Notes under the pieces: model-generated
What the model was told of the DNA's origin: nothing
Database searches by the model: none
The model's input: only the letters and a program-made list of their open reading frames with translations
Source of the DNA: an uncultured bacterium
GTDB lineage: Bacteria > Pseudomonadota > Gammaproteobacteria > Burkholderiales > Burkholderiaceae_D
Assembly: GCA_903872555.1 (NCBI GenBank)
Contig: CAIQLE010000182.1
Span: forward strand, 1 to 10,349
DNA length: 10,349 nucleotides
Reading direction: 5' to 3'
Program-made: the position numbers and the translations under genes
Shown: one piece after another, positions 6,591 to 10,349 of the stretch
Numbering within the stretch: position 1 is the first letter of the stretch
How the letters are laid out: every line of letters begins with the position of its first letter

Positions 6591-6683
6591 GAGCGGCAGG
6601 AAGAAGTAAAAACGGACATCAGCATAACCGATTCGCGGCACGATAAAATAGCGGCTCATTTTCGCTAATCCCAAGGTCACCAA
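6591..6683. promoter_or_regulatory. Divergent xth/pyrE intergenic region with weak promoter-like hexamers
   Basis: This 93-bp gap must hold signals for both genes. On the + strand TAAAAT (6644-6649) matches five of six -10 bases, but no good -35 is found 16-18 bp upstream. On the - strand TTGGGA (complement of 6669-6674) and TATTTT (complement of 6645-6650) are 18 bp apart, each four of six to consensus. The two -10 candidates overlap on opposite strands, so the genes might compete for polymerase. The evidence is weak. Confidence 0.3.
6673..6677 (+). promoter_or_regulatory. Ribosome binding site supporting the pyrE GTG start
   Basis: AAGGT lies six bases before the GTG at 6684. An in-frame TAA at 6666-6668 excludes any start further upstream, and the first ATG in frame is residue 66, well inside the conserved domain. 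The site and the stop together fix GTG as the initiation codon. Confidence 0.75.
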
Positions 6684-7349
6684 GTGAGCCACCTGCGTCA
6701 GCAATTCATAGAATTTTCCGTTCAGGCCGGCGTGCTGCGCTTTGGCGAATTCACCACCAAGGCGGGACGGCTCTCGCCTTACTTCTTCAATGCCGGCCTG
6801 TTCAATGACGGCGCACGGCTCGGCAAACTGGCGCAATTCTATGCCCAGACCCTGATTGATTCCGGCGTGGGCTTCGACATGCTGTTCGGCCCGGCCTATA
6901 AGGGCATTACCCTAGCATCGGCCACTGCGGTGGCACTGGCCGCTCAGGGCCACAACAGCGCCTTTGCCTATAACCGCAAGGAAGCCAAAGATCATGGCGA
7001 AGGTGGCACCATCGTCGGCGCCAAGCTGGAAGGCCGGGTGGTGATTATTGATGACGTGATCTCTGCCGGCACCTCGGTGCGCGAATCAGTGGACATGATA
7101 CGGGCGCAGGGCGCCACACCGTGTGCGGTACTGATTGCGCTGGACCGTATGGAAAAAAGTGGTGCTGAAGGTGCGCTGTCGCAGCACTCGGCGGTGCAGG
7201 ATGTGGAGCAGAGCTTTGGAATCCCTGTGCTGCCTATCGCGAACCTGAATGACTTGTTTGCCTATCTCTCAGGCCCTGGCGCCAGCGCGGAGCTGGGCCA
7301 GTACAAAGCAGCGGTGGCGGCGTACCGCCAGCGCTATGGCGTGGCCTGA
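6684..7349 (+). CDS. pyrE: Orotate phosphoribosyltransferase
   Basis: A 221-residue cytoplasmic enzyme that joins orotate to PRPP to give orotidine 5'-phosphate in pyrimidine synthesis. The N-terminal FGEFTTKAGRLSPYFFNAG (20-38) is the orotate-binding region. The mobile catalytic loop is NRKEAKDHGEGG (97-108), and the PRPP-binding motif VVIIDDVISAGTS is at 119-131. Length is normal for the family (about 213-225). It begins with GTG, backed by an AAGGT ribosome binding site and an upstream in-frame stop. Its TGA stop (7347-7349) directly abuts the stop of the opposing DUF3237 gene, leaving no space for a separate terminator. Confidence 0.96.
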   Translation: MSHLRQQFIEFSVQAGVLRFGEFTTKAGRLSPYFFNAGLFNDGARLGKLAQFYAQTLIDSGVGFDMLFGPAYKGITLASATAVALAAQGHNSAFAYNRKEAKDHGEGGTIVGAKLEGRVVIIDDVISAGTSVRESVDMIRAQGATPCAVLIALDRMEKSGAEGALSQHSAVQDVEQSFGIPVLPIANLNDLFAYLSGPGASAELGQYKAAVAAYRQRYGVA

Positions 7350-7886
7350 TCAGCGTGCAATGAAGACATCGTAGTTAACGTAGGCATCGTTCTTGGCGCG
7401 CTTGTATTCCGCCATTTTGCCTACGGCCTGAATCTGGTTCAGCCAGCTGTATTTTTCTGAGGATGTCTGGAACTGTGGTGTCGTGATGAAGTAAGGGAAG
7501 CCTTTGTCATTCAGGATTTCACCCCTTGCCAGCGCCTCGCCGGCTTCTTTTGAACCGACCACCACACCGCCGTAAGTCATATAGATGATTGCGCCGTCAT
7601 CGGTTTCTATCGTCATGCGCACATCCAGACGCAGCGCGCCTGAAGGCATGGTGCGTATCCAGTCGCCGCCCGGGGCAATCACCTTGCCCGAGATGCGCGG
7701 ACCCTTGATCCAGCCGCCCGGAAGAATATTCACGACCGTCAGGCCATTGTCGATCGCCTTGCGCTCAGTCGGGATATGTACCGTCATCAGGTACTCGGTG
7801 CTGATCTGTGTGGTCTGCGCGCTGACACTGGCAGCGCCGCCCAGCAGAGTGAGTGCGAAGGCCAGTGCAGTAGTGATTTTTTTCAT
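7350..7886 (-). CDS. Exported DUF3237 (UPF0311) family protein
   Basis: A 178-residue protein of unknown function. Residues 1-23 form a Sec signal peptide: a KK n-region, a hydrophobic core ALAFALTLLGGAA, and a V-S-A cleavage site before Gln24. No lipobox cysteine is present, so a soluble periplasmic or secreted location is predicted. The mature part matches the DUF3237 pattern as I recall it: GGWIKGPRISGKVIAPGGDW (57-76), a LDVRMTIETDDGAIIYMTYGG strip, then PYFITTPQFQTSSEKYSWLN. The fold of the family is thought to be a beta barrel, but the ligand or activity is not known to me. The ATG at 7886 has AGGGGA about seven bases upstream. It lies 100 bp downstream of gatB on the same strand, so it could be the last gene of that transcript. 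Confidence 0.8.
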   Translation of the reverse strand: MKKITTALAFALTLLGGAASVSAQTTQISTEYLMTVHIPTERKAIDNGLTVVNILPGGWIKGPRISGKVIAPGGDWIRTMPSGALRLDVRMTIETDDGAIIYMTYGGVVVGSKEAGEALARGEILNDKGFPYFITTPQFQTSSEKYSWLNQIQAVGKMAEYKRAKNDAYVNYDVFIAR

Positions 7887-7948
7887 GTTGTCGTCCCCTG
7901 AGTAAATTTTTATCGTTCTTGTCTGCTTACGGAATACTTATAGATTGG

Positions 7949-7984
7949 CTGTTCAGGCCGCTGCAGTTGAAGCCTGTAAAACAG
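7949..7984 (-). other. Imperfect hairpin directly after the gatB stop
   Basis: Read on the minus strand, CTGTT, a TTA bulge, CAGGC, a 13-base loop, GCCTG and AACAG form a ten-pair stem with one three-base bulge, beginning two bases after the gatB stop codon (7987-7989). No T-run follows, so it is not a canonical intrinsic terminator. It could act as an mRNA 3' end stabiliser or processing site between gatB and the DUF3237 gene, or be chance. Confidence 0.4.
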
Positions 7985-7986
7985 AT

Positions 7987-9450
7987 TCAAGCCTGCTCTA
8001 ATTTTTGTTTCAGTAACTCGGTCAGTTGCGCTGGGTTTGCCTTGCCTTTGCTGGCCTTCATGGCCTGACCAATCAGGGCATTGAAGGCTTTTTCTTTACC
8101 GGCGCGGAATTCTTCTACCGATTTCGCATTCGCTGCCAGTACCTCATCCACAATTTTTTCCAGTGCGCCGCTGTCCGAGATTTGCTTGAGTCCCTTAGAC
8201 TCAATCACTTCATCTGCCAATGCTGCATCAGTCGATGTTGCTTCCCACATGGCCGCGAAGACTTCTTTCGCAATCTTGTTGGAGATGGTGCCATCAGCAA
8301 TCCGCTTTAACAGCAGCGACAGTTGTTCAGCACTGACAGGTGAGGCAGAAATGTCCATGCCTTCACGGTTCAGGGTCGATGCCACATCGCCCATCAGCCA
8401 GTTGGCTGCCGGTTTGGCTTGCTCCTTGCCGGCAGAGGCGAGGACTGCTTCAAAATACGCCGCCATCGCTTTGGACTGTGTGAGCACCATCGCATCATAG
8501 TCAGTCAGATGATAGTCGCGCACAAAACGCTCACGCATGGCAGCGGGCAGTTCGGGCAGTGTGGCTTTGACGCGGTCTATCCATTCCTGTGCAATCACCA
8601 GCGGCGGCAGATCCGGATCGGGGAAGTAGCGATAATCCATCGCGTCTTCTTTGCTGCGCATAGAGCGGGTTTCTTTTTTGTCCGGATCGTACAGGCGAGT
8701 TTCCTGTACCACGGTGCCGCCATCGTCGATCAATTCAATCTGACGCCGCACTTCGTAATTGATAGCCTCTTCCAGAAAGCGGAATGAGTTCAGGTTTTTG
8801 ATTTCGCAACGGGTGCCATAGGCTGCCTGTCCTGCCGGACGCACAGAGACATTCGCATCGCAACGGAAAGAGCCTTCCTGCATATTGCCATCACAGACAC
8901 CCAGCCACATGACGAGGGCATGCAGGGATTTGGCATAGGCCACCGCTTCGGCAGCGCTGCGCATATCCGGCTCGGTCACGATTTCCAGTAAGGGTGTGCC
9001 GGCACGATTTAAATCGATACCTGTCATGCCCTGATAATCTTCGTGCAGTGATTTGCCGGCATCTTCTTCCAGATGCGCGCGCGTCAGCTGCACGGTTTTC
9101 ATTTCTATCTTGCCGTCTTTCTCTAATGCGAAAGAGATCGTGCCACCCTGTACCACCGGCAGTTCAAACTGACTGATCTGATAACCCTTGGGCAGATCCG
9201 GATAAAAATAATTTTTGCGCGCAAACACAGAGCGCGGTGCAATCGTGGCACCGATGGCCAGACCAAACTGAATCGCGCGTTCGACTGCACCCTTGTTCAA
9301 TACGGGCAGCACGCCGGGCAGAGCCAGATCGACCGGGCAGGCCTGAGTATTGGGTTCTGCACCAAAGGCGATAGGCGCAGCACTAAAAATTTTAGATTCG
9401 GTGGTGAGTTGCGCATGCGTCTCAAGACCGATCACGACTTCCCATTGCAT
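7987..9450 (-). CDS. gatB: Aspartyl/glutamyl-tRNA amidotransferase subunit B
   Basis: A 487-residue subunit of GatCAB, which converts Glu-tRNA(Gln) and/or Asp-tRNA(Asn) to the amidated forms. GatB binds the mischarged tRNA and activates the side chain with ATP. The N-terminal cradle domain starts with [13 protein letters not shown] and holds the family segments [14 protein letters not shown] (87-100), a [15 protein letters not shown] strip and [12 protein letters not shown]. The C-terminal YqeY-like tail domain ends with [16 protein letters not shown]. Length is normal. The ATG at 9450 has AAGGA (complement of 9457-9461) six bases upstream. The gatA stop lies 12 bp before, showing a tight operon. 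Presence of GatCAB suggests the organism lacks GlnRS or AsnRS, or uses both routes; which one cannot be told here. Confidence 0.97.
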   Translation of the reverse strand: MQWEVVIGLETHAQLTTESKIFSAAPIAFGAEPNTQACPVDLALPGVLPVLNKGAVERAIQFGLAIGATIAPRSVFARKNYFYPDLPKGYQISQFELPVVQGGTISFALEKDGKIEMKTVQLTRAHLEEDAGKSLHEDYQGMTGIDLNRAGTPLLEIVTEPDMRSAAEAVAYAKSLHALVMWLGVCDGNMQEGSFRCDANVSVRPAGQAAYGTRCEIKNLNSFRFLEEAINYEVRRQIELIDDGGTVVQETRLYDPDKKETRSMRSKEDAMDYRYFPDPDLPPLVIAQEWIDRVKATLPELPAAMRERFVRDYHLTDYDAMVLTQSKAMAAYFEAVLASAGKEQAKPAANWLMGDVASTLNREGMDISASPVSAEQLSLLLKRIADGTISNKIAKEVFAAMWEATSTDAALADEVIESKGLKQISDSGALEKIVDEVLAANAKSVEEFRAGKEKAFNALIGQAMKASKGKANPAQLTELLKQKLEQA

Positions 9451-9462
9451 GATGTGTCCTTG

Positions 9463-10349
9463 TTAATTCTGTGGCCGGCGGGTGTGCCAGTCGGTCGCCA
9501 GCTGGAACTGGTGCGCGATATTTAAGAGTTTGCTTTCGCCGAAATAATTGCCTATCAACTGTAGTCCGACCGGACGCTGTGCATTTTTTTCGCCCTGACC
9601 AAAGCCGCAGGGAATCGACATGCCGGGCAAACCAGCCAGACTGGTCGAGAGCGTATAAATATCAGCCAGATAATTTGCAACCGGATCATTCACCTTCGAT
9701 CCCAGATCCCATGCCACTGTCGGCGCGACCGGACCCATGATGACATCGCATTGCGTAAACGCTTGCTGGAAATCCTGTGCAATCAGGCGACGGATTTTTT
9801 GTGCCTGCAAATAGTAGGCATCGTAATAACCATGCGAGAGCACATAGGCACCGACCAGAATGCGGCGTTTGACTTCATCGCCAAAGCCCTGGGCGCGGGA
9901 CTTGCGATACATGTCGCCCAGATCCGCATAATCTTTTGCGCGATGACCATAGCGCACGCCATCGAAACGGCTGAGATTGGATGAGGCTTCGGCCGGTGCG
10001 ATAACGTAATACACCGGAATCGAGAGCGAGGTTTTGGGCAGCGAAATATCCACCAGTGTGGCGCCCAGTTTTTCATATTCCTTCAATGCCGCCTGAATTG
10101 CTTCGGCCACATCCGATGCCAGACCGGCACCAAAATATTCGCGCGGCACGCCTATCCTCAGACCCTGGAGGTTGTCGCCCAGATGCTGCGTGAAATCTTC
10201 GGCCGGCCGCTCTATGCTGGTGGCGTCGCGCTCATCAAAGGCGGTCATGCCATTCAGCAGCATGGCGCAATCTTCCGCTGTCCAGGCCATGGGTCCGCCC
10301 TGATCCAGTGATGAAGCAAAGGCAATCATGCCGTAACGCGACACGCGGC
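9463..10349 (-). CDS. gatA: Aspartyl/glutamyl-tRNA amidotransferase subunit A, C-terminal part
   Basis: The last 294 residues of GatA, the amidase-signature subunit that releases ammonia from glutamine or asparagine and passes it to GatB. The frame runs off the right edge, so about 200 N-terminal residues, including the catalytic lysine and most of the Ser-cisSer-Lys centre, are outside. The visible part starts with [19 protein letters not shown], which follows the catalytic serine block in GatA. It continues with RIGVPREYF, the [20 protein letters not shown] segment with [12 protein letters not shown] after it, and a C-terminal [10 protein letters not shown] and [11 protein letters not shown]. 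The VSRYGM valine codon (GTG at 10344) is internal, not a start. The stop TAA is 12 bp before gatB; gatC is expected beyond the window. Confidence 0.96.
   Translation of the reverse strand, partial: RVSRYGMIAFASSLDQGGPMAWTAEDCAMLLNGMTAFDERDATSIERPAEDFTQHLGDNLQGLRIGVPREYFGAGLASDVAEAIQAALKEYEKLGATLVDISLPKTSLSIPVYYVIAPAEASSNLSRFDGVRYGHRAKDYADLGDMYRKSRAQGFGDEVKRRILVGAYVLSHGYYDAYYLQAQKIRRLIAQDFQQAFTQCDVIMGPVAPTVAWDLGSKVNDPVANYLADIYTLSTSLAGLPGMSIPCGFGQGEKNAQRPVGLQLIGNYFGESKLLNIAHQFQLATDWHTRRPQN

Noticed and set aside
6591..6836. 82-residue N-terminal extension of exonuclease III
   Set aside because: It is antisense to pyrE and its regulatory region and has no family resemblance. MKIISANLNG at 6590 is the standard start of the family.

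Overview
The window looks like a chromosomal segment of a Gram-negative, probably betaproteobacterial organism (Burkholderiales, perhaps Oxalobacteraceae-like). This rests on recalled resemblance of the proteins (MetX/MetW pair, AmpG, PyrE, exonuclease III, GatA/GatB) and on moderate GC content. No database search was run. The first 22 bases are not genomic: they match the 3' end of the standard Illumina TruSeq adapter. The window therefore begins at an untrimmed contig edge, and the truncation of the first gene is an assembly effect.

Layout. Bases 23-2356 (+): the end of metX, then metW (ATGA overlap), then an AmpG-type permease 22 bp later. Bases 2357-2499: a convergent gap filled almost completely by an AT-rich array of 15-bp tandem repeats. 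Bases 2500-3822 (-): an Nramp/SLC11-like metal-ion transporter whose two key metal-site motifs are not canonical. Bases 3823-4516: a compact type II toxin-antitoxin cassette (ribbon-helix-helix antitoxin, RelE/ParE toxin) with a near-perfect 24-bp palindromic operator overlapping a plausible promoter. Bases 4542-5771 (+): a fused SpmA-SpmB 'spore maturation' membrane protein in what looks like a non-sporulating organism. Bases 5811-6590 (-): exonuclease III, divergent from pyrE (6684-7349, GTG start). Bases 7350-7886 (-): a secreted DUF3237-family protein whose stop codon abuts the pyrE stop. Bases 7987-10349 (-): gatB and the 3' part of gatA.

How the genes work together. metX and metW make the activated homoserine used for methionine synthesis. 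gatA and gatB encode two subunits of the tRNA-dependent amidotransferase and are transcribed as an operon, with gatC presumably just beyond the right edge. The other genes are single housekeeping or transport functions: muropeptide recycling, metal uptake, base-excision repair and pyrimidine synthesis.

I see no mobile element, CRISPR array, rRNA or tRNA, and no clear new multi-gene system. The items most worth a second look are the 15-bp repeat array, the altered Nramp metal-site motifs, the toxin-antitoxin operator, the SpmA-SpmB fusion, and the adapter remnant as a quality-control issue.
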